Positions 32,564 to 44,627 of a stretch of DNA of 58,482 nucleotides are shown here, one piece after another; position 1 is the stretch's first letter, and every line of letters begins with the position of its first letter. The stretch comes from Byssochlamys sp. IMV 00236 (taxonomy: Eukaryota > Ascomycota > Eurotiomycetes > Eurotiales > Thermoascaceae): positions 1 to 58,482 of the forward strand of contig MSJH02000646.1 in the NCBI GenBank assembly GCA_001931875.2. Direction: 5' to 3'. The translations under genes were made by a program, and so were the position numbers. The notes under the pieces are model-generated. The model worked only from the letters and a program-made list of their open reading frames with translations, had not been told where the DNA came from and ran no database searches.

Positions 32564-33727
32564 ATGACAGAGACGACCAAGGGAATAGACGCAGCCTGTC
32601 AAACGGACATTGTGTGGAAAGATGGTCCAGTAGACAAGTCCGTTTGGACAGATGAGAAATTAGCCAAGTATAGAAAGATGAAGAGAAAGTTGATTCGTTT
32701 GATTGCCGTAATTATTATTATCATTATTACATATACACACACACACTCACACTCACACACTCACACGCGTGCGCGCATGTATATATACGCGTGTATATAT
32801 GTGTATGTGTATATGTGTGTGTGTATGTATGAGCATGTATTGTATTCATCATTTTACTATAGAGACATAAAGAGGCTCAAAATGCATTAAATACAGCACA
32901 ACGCAGGTTGCAGGCATATACAAGGAAGGGGTAAGTCATCTATTCAGTAACAAGATTGGTGTTGACAAGTAAATAGTAGTAAAAGCAAGATAACTGATTT
33001 GGATCCAATGGATATATCTGATGAAGAAGAAGAAGAAGAAGAAGAAGATAGTGATATATCAGACGATGACGGTGAATGTAAAGTATAAAACATATAAACA
33101 TAAGCTCATTTCCATGGAAACAGATAGGAAAAAGAAACGCCGCTATCAAAAAAGACGCTATAGCATTCAAAGAAACGAAGATGGATCAATTCAGTTGCCA
33201 GCACAGATCGTAGCGTCATTAAGAATCATTGAGTTAGGACGAATTGACTATGAGCGACCTGCATTTCATAATGACAGATACATTTTTCCTATTGGTTATA
33301 CTGCTGAGAGGTAAAATCAATGTATACCTAATACTGATATCATAGACACTAATCTGTGCATTAGAACTTATATGAGCATGGTTGACCCATCAAATCAGAC
33401 TATATATACTTGTAAAGTAGAAGATAGTCAGGATGGACCATTGGTAATGCAATATGAATATACAAGTTCAATGATATAACCTGCCTATTATTATTATCAT
33501 TATAGTTTACACTTTCTCCAGCTGATGCTCCCGATCAGTGCTTGTCTGCAAGGACAGCCACGGGTGTATGGGCACTTGTTATCAAAAAGGTTAATGAGGT
33601 CAGACAGAAGGATTCAAGCAATGCAATCTCTGGACCAGAATATTATGGATTTTCTAATCCAACAGTAAGAGAAATGATTGAAGAACTACCTAATGTTGAT
33701 AAATGTACAAAATATCGAAAAAAATGA
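32564..33727 (+). CDS. FYRN-FYRC domain protein (TBRG1-like)
   Basis: Chromatin-type protein with the F/Y-rich double domain found in MLL, TBRG1 and related factors. Six exons (32564-32707, 32863-32930, 32986-33071, 33124-33310, 33365-33443, 33506-33727) join in phase to about 261 aa. Residues about 25-65 are a basic helical segment, then an acidic repeat (EEEEEEEDSDISDDDGD) and a Lys/Arg block. The FYRN/FYRC pair reads ELGRIDYERPAFHNDRYIFP, IGYTAERTYMSM, then VWALVIKKVNEVR and YYGFSNPTVREMIEELPN. The first intron (32708-32862, 155 bases) is unusually long and filled by a CA/TG microsatellite. The others are about 52-62 bases. No catalytic domain, so probably a reader or complex partner. Confidence 0.85.
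32735..32835. repeat. CA/TG microsatellite inside an intron
   Basis: Alternating purine-pyrimidine stretch (ACACACACACTCACACTC..., then CGTGCGCGC, then TGTGTATGTG). It accounts for the extra length of the first intron of the FYR gene and could adopt Z-DNA. Confidence 0.85.
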
Positions 33728-33876
33728 GCTTTTACTTTTTTGTATAGTTTCCCTTAAAAAAAAAAATAAACTTTTTGTGTAAACAGAATGATGTCAATGC
33801 ATTTTACTGATAATATATAAATTGCCCATCCTTTTTTTTTCTTTCTTCTTTTATCATTCATTTTCATATTATAAAG

Positions 33877-34293
33877 ATGGAAGTTTCTAGAAAGCGTATG
33901 GCAATTGATGCAATCATTGATAATGACACACTACCGTTATCACCTCCTGTTTCATACAAAAGTTCAAGTAGATCACCTTCACCCGAATGTATATCCCAAG
34001 AAAGAAGGAATTCACATCCACCAATGTCTGCAGAAGAAAGAAGATACAGAAACAAATTGGCATCGGCTAAATACAGAGCTAAAAAGCAACAATCTATGAA
34101 GAATATGGCCAGTAAAGTATCTCAACTGATGACAAGTAACTATCAGCTGTCAAGGGAATTAGCCAAAGTTAAACAAGAAAACGAAATATTACGTACAATG
34201 TACGAAAGAGTCATCTCTCAGCAGCATTTACCACCTCCCATCTTGACCAATCATTATGCTTTACCCCCAATTCAATCCAACCCATCATCTTGA
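33877..34293 (+). CDS. bZIP transcription factor
   Basis: 138 aa, single exon. The basic region RRYRNKLASAKYRAKKQQ (about residues 54-71) has the N-x-x-x-A-x-x-x-R signature and is followed by a short leucine zipper with Leu at about 84, 91, 95 and 105 (SQLMTSNYQLSRELAKVKQENEIL). Ahead lies a Ser/Pro-rich segment; behind, a Pro-rich tail. The size and KLASAKYRAKKQ motif recall the sulfur/amino-acid regulators of the Cys3/Met28/Zip1 kind. The target pathway cannot be told from sequence. Confidence 0.85.
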   Translation: MEVSRKRMAIDAIIDNDTLPLSPPVSYKSSSRSPSPECISQERRNSHPPMSAEERRYRNKLASAKYRAKKQQSMKNMASKVSQLMTSNYQLSRELAKVKQENEILRTMYERVISQQHLPPPILTNHYALPPIQSNPSS

Positions 34294-34464
34294 GCTATTT
34301 CTTTTGTAAATATTCGGTAATTCTTTTTTTTATATACATGTAGCATTTTTCTTTTCTTTTTTTGTGATATACCTTTTTTTTCATTTGTACAAAATAAAAT
34401 AAAAAGAACTAAGCCTAAAAAGACAAATTGATTCCTTTTCTTTCTCTATTTATTTTTCGCAAGT

Positions 34465-36209
34465 ATGGGAAAACCGCTCACCTCTAAAGGAAAAGTAATG
34501 TTCTTGGCTACGGCTGATGAACAGAATGAAAGTCAACTTTTTCAAGATTTATGCACTGCGGCTAAGGAAGGGGATATTGAGCAGGTAGAAAATCTAGTCA
34601 AGCATTTTAATGCACCGATTAATTATGTGGATGAGTGGCAATGCTCTCCACTTTACTGGGCATGTACGTAATCATACGTGATGAATATAGTCTCTTATCT
34701 CTTATTGTAGGCCTTTGTGGACATTATGCTATTGTCAAATATTTATTAGAGAATGGAGCACAGTGTGACAGAAACACCTTTCAAGGGTAAAAATCTAGGC
34801 TCATATGTATATAAAAGAGAGATTAATTAATTATTCTAGGGAACGGTGTTTATATGGAGCACTAACCAGTGATATCCGAAATTTATTGTTATCTTACAAG
34901 CTAACCAAGGCTGTAGATGAAGATCAACCTTATTTACTTTACTTGACACAACTATTTGAAAGTCATGTTTATCATGATTTGACATTTGAAATACCTATGA
35001 CAGTAGGTCATCATGAGTTTTATGTTCACAAGTTTATTCTAGCAGCAAGATCACCTTATTTCGGCAAGAATTTGCTCAATCGATGGTCGGAACAGGATCA
35101 TGTCAAGTTACAGAGAAATTTAGTTCATCCGATGACATTTTCAGCATTGTTACGTTACATTTACACAGGTTACATCGACTACGCACTTGATAATGACATT
35201 CTCGACAACATGCTATTTGCTGCCAAGCATCTAGAGTTCCATCATCTCCACTCACTCCTACTTGAGCAAAAAAGTTCAAACGATGCACTTCGATCGCATA
35301 GCAAAGAGGAGATAACAATGCTACGTCATGATTTTGAAAAGTTTTATATCAACATGATCACAATTGCCATGCAAGCTGAACCACAACAAGAACGAACTTG
35401 GATCATGATCGAACCTTGGGCTGGAGAGTCACTCCAATGTTCTCCCAAGAGCATCTTTGCGGACATTGCTATCAAATTACACAATAACATCATTTTTCCG
35501 TGCCACAAAGCTTATTTGTGTCGGGTAGAGTTTTTTAATACCATGTTGAGTGGTCCATTTGGTGAACAAGACGCCAAGCTAGTTACGCTTGTGTATCCCA
35601 GCCAGACTAATATGGTACTCCCTCTGATTGAACTACATGATGTGGATGCGGATATATTTGGTTACTATGTTCTTCAGTTTATATATACAGATAAATGTAA
35701 CATCCCTGCAGAGGATGCATATGATGTATTACTAGTCGCCGATATGTTGTTAATTGACCGACTCAAGGCGATGGCTGCCATTGTGATTACAAACCAGAAA
35801 GAACCTATTATAGATATATATGAGCTCATACAGACAGCCATCGAGTTACAAGTAGAGAGAGTAGAACAGTATTGTATAAAATACTTTGCACATCATTTAG
35901 ACAATTTCATTCATCAACCTCAATTCTTGGATTTGATAAAACAGAGCGCAGCGAGCATTAAGAAACGAGAAGAGACAGGTAAAGATGACGTGGACAAATG
36001 ATGATACTAACTATAAAGATTCCATTCCTTTTGTTGATGATCTAAGGTACTTTTTAACAAAAGAGCATTTCATTGCTGAAGAGGACCTGAATGAATCAGG
36101 AAGGGTTAATAGCGAATATCAAGACACATGGACTGAATTAGAAACGCTTTATAATCAAAAGTTAGAAATGCTTGACCAAGCTTTAAGTTCGCTTGGATTA
36201 GAAGCTTAA
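34465..36209 (+). CDS. Ankyrin and BTB/POZ protein (ABTB1/Btb3-like)
   Basis: Exons 34465-34663, 34711-34786, 34840-35978 and 36019-36209 join in phase to 534 aa. Residues about 25-100 are ankyrin repeats (LCTAAKEGDIEQVENLV, CSPLYWACLCGHYAIVKYLLENGA). Two BTB/POZ domains follow, the first starting at HDLTFEIP...HEFYVHKFILAARSPYFG and the second at IFADIAIKLHNNIIFPCHKAYL. The order matches ABTB1 of animals and Btb3 of fission yeast, substrate adaptors for Cullin-3 ligases. The last intron (35979-36018) is only 40 bases, the shortest I see here, and has a TACTAAC branch site. Confidence 0.87.
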
Positions 36210-38911
36210 TCCATGTGTTACTGCTATAAATGGTAATGGCTATAAATAAAGAAACGTTACCAAATAAAAATAAGCTTTGTGTCAAACTAGAACCTTCCTC
36301 TTTTTTTTAAAAAAAGGGGGACTGTTGACGTAAAGTAATAAACAAATCAAATGATGTAATACTACAAGATCGATATTTTACTTTATAAAGTAATCGGCGA
36401 TTATTTAGACTTATGCTACATGATAGGATAGTGTATGATTTGGAGTATCACTTATGATGCCATAGACAATAAACCAATTCCATGTGATATATTAGCCTAA
36501 TTATCGTCTGAAAAACGGGATGGCGTATCAACATAATTAGCATAGGATGTCGTTATCGTCACTATTGTCTTGAAAGGTTTAAATGACGTAGATAGACAAT
36601 ACCAGGTTGTTTACACATGCACTTGCATGCATGTACATAATAACGATGCTATTAGTTTTATTGTTCATAACATGAAATGCAGCAAAGTTACGAGAAAGAG
36701 TATGCAGTTTGTTATGTTGATTCACATTGTAAATATCACATCGTTCTGATGAACTAACCTTCAGTTAGTCTTCTCTTTCCTTATTTTCAAGTTGGAAATT
36801 ACTGTTCACCATTTATAGTACAAGGAAACGAAGAATGGTATTACATGTTTTATATCGCACACAAATGGGGAAAATCTAACCTTGTAGGAAAAAAAACCGT
36901 AATGATTTATAAAGAAATTACTTTGCTGAAGGTGTTCTTTAATAACTATGCAGACTCAAAATTATCAAAGAATACATATAGAAAAAAAAGGCTTTATAAA
37001 GTTTACATGAAGCGACCCTCTTGGCGGTACCTCGACAAGACCTTTAGTGCCATATGACGTTATTATCTTCGCATCTAAAAGGCTAAAAGGTAAAAATAGA
37101 GGAACATGCTTCGATTCCTACATTGTTCTTTGCAACTGTAAACATATATAAATTTTGCTAAAATAGACTCATTTAATATAGTTATATTTATTAGAAAGAG
37201 TAAGTTATACATAAAATCGTCTTTTTAGCTGTAAAATCAAATAACAAGGCGCCTAATGAAGTTTCGATGTGCAAGAGAATTGCCCTTCTTCAGCAAGGCC
37301 AATATTTACAAAGTCAGCCTGCAGAAGAATAGAAACGAATCTATTGACTATCTGAAAAGCAATTATACAGCTTGATGAACAAATAATATATGCCCTTTTA
37401 AGACATAGTCCATTAGCGTATACTAGCCTAAACATTTTGGTAAATGCATGCTCACACTTCCTTTTTCAACTTAACTGTGATGTTTGCATGAATTGAGCTG
37501 TACTCTCTCAAGCAAACCGTTCTCATCGCTGCTTCATCTCACAGTTTCATTACACCCTTTTTTTCCTAATACCAACTCCAACACTGCAGTTGCTTATGAA
37601 ATCGATTTATTCAAACAGTTGATCTTTCAAAACAATTCGCAAAATGATGGTTTTGAGAGGAATATTGTACTGATGAGAACAATGACGTTATGATACTTGG
37701 AGCACAGAATGGCAGCCTTTACTAAGGAAAAAATGAAAAACTTATTCTTAGCTTATATACTTTGCAATCTACATAAGGTAGTCTGTCGTTCATCCTTTGT
37801 CTTCTTCAATTTTCTTGTAGAATCATTACATCTTTTGGCATTTTGTTTGCAAAAGTTTTTCTCAGTTGTATCAACACTCTAGTCCGAGTATTTGAATGGA
37901 AAGAGCAAACTATCCAAAATCCAAGACACCTTTTTTGAAAAAAGGCTTTTTGTACAAACATTGACTGTGTAGGTATTATTCTTGATAATTACTGCACATA
38001 GCGTACAGAGAGGTAAGATTTTAATATAAGATCTGAACATTTATGCGGCCTACAAGTGAAAGAATATGAGGACGATAGGATATCTCAATGGTCATATGTG
38101 GACAAGGCCTACTAACGTGATATGAGTTAAGCACATAGAGCATTTAGTATATATTGAGGAGAATTGAGCTAATGTGAAAACTATTCGTGTTTATTTGTTG
38201 TGTTAAATGCAATGTGTATATATTAAGAAGGACTTTTGTTCTGACAAATCATAAACCAGCCAATGCTTTATACTAAAAAAATAAAGTAAAATGGTCATAG
38301 TTACCATAACAAAATGATCGGTATATGTATAAGGATTGGCGAGTATTTCATTTCGAAGATTTGATTCTTTTTCTACAAGTGAGGAAAAGACAATTACGTC
38401 GGATTTCTATGGCAACCTCATACAACATCTCTGCAAGACAGAAACCAGCTAGATGGTCCTCGAGGAAACGTATTATATTTGTTCACTATCCGAATCTCCA
38501 TTAAGGTTGTTCAATAGCAAAGGTGTTGCTGCTTCAAAAGAGGCGGTTTATCTAACCAAACAGCAAGGCCCAATAGAATAACGGCTTCTTCCAAATTTGG
38601 AGAAAATATTGACTGTCGTCGATAATGGTCTAGTGAAATAAAGACTACAGTTGAGCCATCCTATTCTATTAAAGTAGTTCAGGGACCAGTTGAAAAGAGC
38701 GTTTTCTCCTAGCTTCTGCCCAGGAAATACATCCCTAAATTTATAGTGACGACCAATATTTATATTATATAGCGCTTGGTAAAGACAGAGTGTACTTATG
38801 TTACTTACAGTTTCCATATTTAATAAGCATAGATCTTTGTGTTAGCTTCTATATTTAGCAGAAGCTGCATAAAATCCCTTTTGATATACATAATACAAGT
38901 TTCTTTGTTTT

Positions 38912-38946
<35 letters not shown>

Positions 38947-40108
38947 AATTGCAGCCAGACATATTTGAGTAATACACCATTTTCAGAAATTATTCGCACG
39001 CAATGTAAGCTCAAGAACAATTACACTTTATTTGGCTATAAATCTTTTCTTTATTATTAAAAAGGCAATGAACTTTGTCTATTTGAGAGAGGATAAATGT
39101 GATCAGCACTTATGAATAACACGCAATTGAAAAAGTTGTTAGAGACTTAATATAAATAGTCTGATCTTGGCTTTTCTTTTTCTCTTATAAACGCTCTTCT
39201 TTATAATCTAAGTATTTAATATCAGTTTAATAACTGATTTACTAATAACTTCTTTATTCATTCTTTTGCTTCTGAGGGCTCTCTTTTATTATCATTTGTT
39301 GTCTGAAGTTATTTTTTTATCAGTATGCGAATAAAGCGTAAAGTGTACAGCATTAGCTAGACTTAATTTCATGTTTATATTAACTATTTTCAATAAACCA
39401 CATTTAATGATGACCTTTATATTCTAACAAACAGTCTCTCTTCTGTGTCAAGGCAACATATCAAATGCTATATGGTTACGCAAGCTTGTACACTTTGGAC
39501 GTATTAGCCATCATTTTACAGTGAGGAAACTACTGCAATTCTGTTTAGTTCACGACCACTTTATAATACACAACGAACAGGTTCTTGACCAAAAGTTGGA
39601 GTAGAAATAATGGATGTGCCTTTTCTTGAAAGTAATAAATTGTATTATAATATTTAAAAATTCTTACGGGGAAAAGATGTGTGAGGTTTTTACTCCTTTA
39701 ATTGAACATTGTACCTATGCTATATATATTTGATCTTATTATATAGTATAATCTATAGCTCATTTTTACATGAAAGAAAAGTTGATTTTTAAGGTTACTT
39801 GAAGTAAATATAATGTTAAGGGCATATCCTAAAATAAGCAAGGTCAAGGACAGTTCTGGGCTGAGTATGTAAACTTCACACAAATTATTCCCAATTGTGG
39901 AAAAACGATTCAGATCAAGATCCAAGGCACCAGCTTGACCTTTGGAGCTCAGAATGATAAAAAAAAGCATGTATTATTATTATATAAAAAAGTTTTTAGT
40001 TGTAACGTATCTACAATTGTCTATAAAATAAAGAAGAAAAAAGGAATGTAAAGTAAAGGAAGGAATCTATAGTTTTGATGGTTATTATTCTTGTTGTTAT
40101 TATTGTTG
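36210..40108. other. Gene-poor 3.9-kb region
   Basis: Frames up to about 90 codons on both strands (for example 36845-37057, 37484-37882, 38548-38817, 39698-39970) show no domain or codon bias that I can trust. A (CT)n microsatellite is at 38915-38944. The region may hold old transposon debris but nothing can be named. The last 50 bases are the 3' side of the methyltransferase gene. Confidence 0.35.
38915..38944. repeat. (CT)n microsatellite
   Basis: About fifteen uninterrupted CT units. Confidence 0.9.
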
Positions 40109-41215
40109 TTATGCTGCAGAAGATACAACTTTTTTGCCATAAGCCCATCGAACATTAAAGAAAGTTTGATATTCCACACATTCGTCAAAGGCTGTGTCTA
40201 ATAATGCTTCATAGCTGTCTTTATTGTATTCTCCATCCAAACCCATATATTCATATATGCTAGGGCCAAGATGTTGGAATACGACCAACATATCCTATTT
40301 ATATGTATAAGATAAAATCTATTGTTTAAAGGAAAACCTTTTTACCTCATAAAATAATTTGCCTATATAACCTCCCCAGCATAATGGAAGTGAACCATAA
40401 TCAGATTTTACTTCTCTAAAACCAGCTTCAATCATAAGATTGACGAGATTCCTTCCTTGAAGTACGTGGCCTAGTCTATCTCTAAGAAATTGTTGTACTG
40501 TATAATATGTGAATGACATGGTTAATTGTATATTAATATACTTTACATGCTTTTATGAATTTAGAAAAAAGAGGGCCAGCTCTTTTTGGTATAACATCAG
40601 GTTCTATCAGTTCAACCCACCCATTTGGTTTAGTAACACGTAATATTTCTTGAAACATCCAAGGTATTTTATCTGAGGGATATACAATATACATCATTCT
40701 TTGATGAACATAATCAAATGTGTTTGACTCATAGTTAAATCCATCAAATAAATCTGCTTTTTCAATGTGGCAATTAACTGGCATATGTATTAATTCTACT
40801 TCACTTAAATGAATGGGTTCAGCTATATCAAAGCCATAAAATTGGCAGTTTGGGAAATCAATTGCCATATCTATATTTTACATCAATAAGCCTTTCTATT
40901 GTATTGCTGGTGATTTTTACCTAGTATCCATGTAGCGTGTGCGCCACATCCAACATCTAATACTTTACTCCCAGGGTTTGAAAGTGCTTCCTCTACTGGC
41001 GCAAAGTAACTTCCTTGAAATAAATGTTTTAATAGATAGTGTTGACTCTGCTGACGATTGGCTTCCTCTTTATTATGTGGATAAGCATATTCTATTGGAA
41101 ATTTTGGTTGGCATGAAGAAGATGTTGAAATGTTGTTGGAACTTTCTGTTAATGACACAAGACTTCTACTTGATTTCTCATTAGACCTTTTTTTTGAAGA
41201 GACTTGGTTGCCCAT
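40109..41215 (-). CDS. SAM-dependent methyltransferase (class I)
   Basis: Exons 41215-40921, 40870-40547, 40497-40346 and 40294-40109 join in phase to 318 aa. Motif I is VLDVGCGAHATWILDMAIDF, completed across the first splice. Later motifs are FYGFDIAEP, FDYVHQRMMYIV and the catalytic-fold segment LRVTKPNGWVELIEPD. A Ser-rich N-terminal 60 residues begins MGNQVSSKK; Gly2 with Ser at 6 would fit N-myristoylation. The family is the LaeA/UMTA-like or 'methyltransferase domain 25' group common in Mucoromycota. The substrate is unknown. The promoter side (41220-41345) is GA-rich. Confidence 0.85.
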
Positions 41216-41663
41216 AAAGTAAGAAAGAAAGAAAAAAGAAAAAGAAAGAAAGGGTATTGGCTATATTAAAAAAGAGGGGAATAGGGGTTACAGATAGAAA
41301 CAGATAGAGATAGAGAGAGAAAAAGAGAGAGAGAGAGAATGGCGGAGGAGGAAGAAAGATATCCCATGCTATTTTATTCTCATCTTGTTACACAGTAATT
41401 TTACAATGAACAGTAACACTGGCGTAAACACACTGTAGGAAGCAAACAGGGAGAGAGCGAGAGACAAAGAGTGATGAAAGAAAAAAGGATCAATTTCCTT
41501 TGCCCTGTTCATCTAGAAAATAATTGGCTCTATAAGCAAGATTTACTATCCATGAAAAGGAAGAAACGAGCATTTGAAGCTGTGATACAGAACAAGTTGC
41601 AGACAGTGATCATGGGGCTTTTTTTTATAGTGGGAACGGTAAATATATGACACTTTACCAAAA
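41216..41663. promoter_or_regulatory. GA-rich promoter region of the methyltransferase gene
   Basis: Long purine tract (about 41220-41356, repeats of GAGA and GAAA); on the coding minus strand it reads CT-rich, as in other promoters here. The remainder to 41663 holds no feature. Confidence 0.45.
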
Positions 41664-41867
41664 TTAAGTGACACTAAGCCGATATCCTAAAACTGCGACC
41701 TTCAATCTTTCCTGGATGATACAATTATCCATCATTAAATAACTGTCCTTTAAGCTTTTATTAAGATCCATGACGTTAAGGAGATTATTAATGAATTTGA
41801 TAATGTGCACAATTGTTGTACCTTTGGTTGCAGGTGTGGTATTATATTGAGCATTATCTTCATTCAT
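41664..41867 (-). pseudogene. IS630/Tc1-like transposase relic, fragment A
   Basis: A 67-codon minus-strand frame that aligns with the second half of the transposase at 10776-12132: KGTTIVHIIKFINNLLNVMD against KGTTVEHYLQFISDTMDIMD, then YLMMDNCIIQ against FIIMDNAPIH, then LGYRLSV. The Asp of DN is retained, Pro-Ile-His is changed. It is a short dead fragment, opposite in strand to the next relic. Confidence 0.6.
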
Positions 41868-42326
41868 ATCAGCGTACTCTATTATTGATTTCTCTATAAT
41901 GAACTTATCTGCAGCTTGCTTTTTAATAAATCCACTAGAAAGTTTAACTAGCGCTTTTATAAATCTTTATATTTCTCATAGTGCTGCTTATAATTTCATG
42001 ACAACTTTATGTAATCTATCCATTAAACGTACATATTTGAAAAAAAGAAATTCAAAGGTATATTGGGCAGCAAACTGGGTTGGATTTTACTACAAATTGA
42101 TAAATCAGCCTTTCATATTATTTTGAAACGAAGCATGAATGCGTCAAAGAAAGAAACTGTTGCGTAATAGTTACAATAAAATAAAGCGAACACAACGTTG
42201 ATTTTAGGCGCATCATTGACTTGATTAAAGTTAATTGATAACTCCAAAATGTGTCAAAAAGAGAAAGCTTGAACGTGAAACGAATGCTTATGACACAGGA
42301 ATTGCAACAAGCTACTATCTGAGTTT

Positions 42327-42530
42327 TTGAATGCAGCTTTTGATCAAATGGGCATAGTATCCGAAATGAAAGGATGTTACTTTGCCATGGATAATGCTCC
42401 TATCTATGATTCAACTGATATAGGAAAGTTTATCAATTCTCGAGCATGTCGATATGTATATCTTCCTCCGTATTTTCCTGAGTTAAATCCAACTGAGCAA
42501 CGCTGGTCAGTCATCAAGAGCAAAATTTAA
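42327..42530 (+). pseudogene. IS630/Tc1-like transposase relic, fragment B
   Basis: 67 codons holding the C-terminal catalytic part: KGCYFAMDNAPIYDSTD, YVYLPPYFPELNPTEQRW, then a stop after SVIKSKI. It matches MDNAPIH...YLPPYSPELNPIEQFW of the larger relic. No N-terminal DNA-binding part. Dead fragment. Confidence 0.75.
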
Positions 42531-42879
42531 GCGAAATAAAGTAACTGGAAAAAGAACCGTTAAGGGCTAGAGTTAATGAGGCATGCGACATTTTATATTT
42601 GTGACTTCGAGAGGCTTTGTTAGCCATATTACCATTGTTTTGGCAAGCCTTTTCAAAAATCGCACTGTACCAAATGATATCAAATCAGAGATCTGTATTT
42701 GGGCCATTTTGTTCTTCAAAAGAACACTCTTCGAAACTCAAAAAAGACTTTGTAGTGGTGGTGCCTGTAGTATTAGCCATTTTTGAGTGCGCCAAGTGTT
42801 TGTAGAGTAATTTAAAAAAAAAACTGCATTTTATTGGTGAGTTTAAAAAGGTACATCTTCTACATGTAATGGCTCGGAA

Positions 42880-43060
42880 AACACTCCACACACGCGAAGA
42901 TACACGTAAAAATAAAATTAGTTCATGGCGTTCCTGCGTGTTTGCTTTTCGGTGAACGCTACGCGCACGAGGAAATCCGCGAGAAGACTAATGGTACGGG
43001 CGCGTCACTATACAACTTCACACTACCAAAGTGTGTACCTAACCTAAGGCTGCCCAGTGA
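42880..43060. other. GC-enriched patch with small hairpins
   Basis: The composition shifts sharply to GC here (GCGTTCCTGCG, CGCTACGCGCACGAGG, GGGCGCGTCAC). It holds short inverted repeats: GCGTTC/GAACGC (about 42928-42960) and CACAC/GTGTG (about 43020-43037). No tRNA or rRNA structure can be built. Nature unknown. Confidence 0.35.
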
Positions 43061-43241
43061 GATATTTTTTGATATTACTCTTGAATGACTTTGGTTCTTT
43101 ATTGATCAACTGACAACATAAAGTTAAAATAAAGCAATAACCACATTTTATCTATTTCTTTCCGAAAAGAAAAGCAGGCCAAGATGGCGAATGTATAAAG
43201 TTATGTTTAGCTTGATGCTACATATTGAAAAGTTTTGTTGA

Positions 43242-43710
43242 GTGTCATCATATGATAAGGCAACTATTGAAACCATTGTCAATGTCATTTCTTCGCCCAC
43301 CAACAATAGAATAAACCGGGAATCAGAGTTACATTTAACCAGTAACTACATCCACACAGCAATTAGTTCTATTTTCGGATCATACGACATTATTCCCCAT
43401 TGCTCAAGTCTATTACCTTGTGAAACAGCTACGAAATCCAAAGAACGCCCTGACTATATTCGTGGCAAATATACAGATCATGAATATGACTATTCTACTG
43501 TCTACGGTGAAATCAAAACTTGTGAAAACACAAGTAACGTGAACCAAGACTTGTATTGATTAGCTTATTTTACAAAAAATGCAATGAACTCGAGCAATCT
43601 AGGAATGGTCCTAGCTTTTCAAGCTATCCATTTTTGTTCCATGACTTTACAACATGAATCGGCTTATGTCTTTATGGATATTACTACTTTAAAAATACCC
43701 ACCTAACGTG
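43242..43710 (+). pseudogene. Unrecognised family relic with YGEIK motif
   Basis: A frame of 105 codons (HLTSNYIHTAISSIFGSYD, KERPDYIRGKY, YDYSTVYGEIK) followed, after one stop, by further plausible protein in the same frame (LAYFTKNAMN, VLAFQAIHF, ESAYVFMDITTLKIP). It reads like a decayed member of a repeated gene family that I recall from Mucorales genomes; I cannot name its function. The ..ERPD...YGEIK spacing loosely recalls nuclease-like folds, which is only a thought. Confidence 0.4.
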
Positions 43711-44170
43711 TTGATAATAGAAACTTATTGTTAGAGCTGGATACAATCAGTTAACTTGCTCATTTACATGATACATTATGTAAGCCTACTAAAAATACAA
43801 TTCCGCCTAGTCCTATTATACAGTCTTTTCAGAAAGTCGTATCTTTGCAGTTTTTATAATACAATTTATACAAAAAAGCGACAAGTCAGCGTGACATCTC
43901 TTTCTGGAAATGCTGTATGATATTATAAACAAACAATGTAGGGTTAAAGAGCGTGATAAAGAACAAGTTGAAAACTAAGCTTCTATTCACCCAGTCCATT
44001 CTATATTCTTCACTATTATTATTAATATTTTATCAATAAAACATACCTCTTGTTGTTACTAATTGTTATTTAACACTACTCAGAAGTTATCATGCTTATG
44101 GAATTATTGGACGACAAATCCATAAAGTTGATTTCAACACGGTGTTCCTAGATTAAATACGTTGTCCATA
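43711..44170. other. AT-rich intergenic region
   Basis: No gene supported. Only short frames. Confidence 0.4.
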
Positions 44171-44627
44171 ATGGCAACGCATTCCTCGGTAAGTATAAAG
44201 CGAATAATACTTTTTATTATTTTTCTAGTTGCTCAGTGTTACTACAGTCAATAGCTATGTTTCATTCCATGCATCCGAATAAAGCCCTGTCATCCGACAA
44301 TCGTAAAACTCTATGAATTCTTTTCATATTCTTTTATTTTAATCATCATTCAGCCATTCTACCTCTATGAATATACTCAAATAGTGCCCTTTCACAGAAA
44401 CTTGTTTGTATTTGATTGGCTGCAGGCTATCCTATGTTGCCCATCATTCATAAGTCGTACAAAGCATCTAGTGCCTATTATTGGCTTATTGCCGATGATT
44501 TTTTTATGCGTAACCCCACCAGAAGTAAAAGGTGGACTGCTAATTTCACGTGAGTAATCTTATTTGGCTGTGTATGTCAAGTGCCTGAACAATACTTTTT
44601 CTTTTGCTTTCTTTCTCCTTCCTCTAG
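44171..44627 (+). other. Spliced leader region or N-terminal extension of CHO2
   Basis: Good splice signals cluster ahead of CHO2: GTAAGT at 44189 with TTTTCTAG at 44228, an acceptor CATTCAG at 44353, GTGAGT at 44550 and CTTCCTCTAG at 44627. From 44354 a 65-codon hydrophobic frame (including LVPIIGLLPMIFLCVTPPE) is open and, after the last intron, joins in phase to the CHO2 start. It is either a spliced 5' leader or a real N-terminal extension. Confidence 0.45.

Noticed and set aside
32735..32835. CRISPR-like or array-like repeat
   Set aside because: It is a simple CA/TG microsatellite inside a eukaryotic intron, without spacers.
38548..38817. 89-codon minus-strand frame in the gene-poor region
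   Set aside because: No family resemblance, no supporting splice continuation and no codon pattern to trust.
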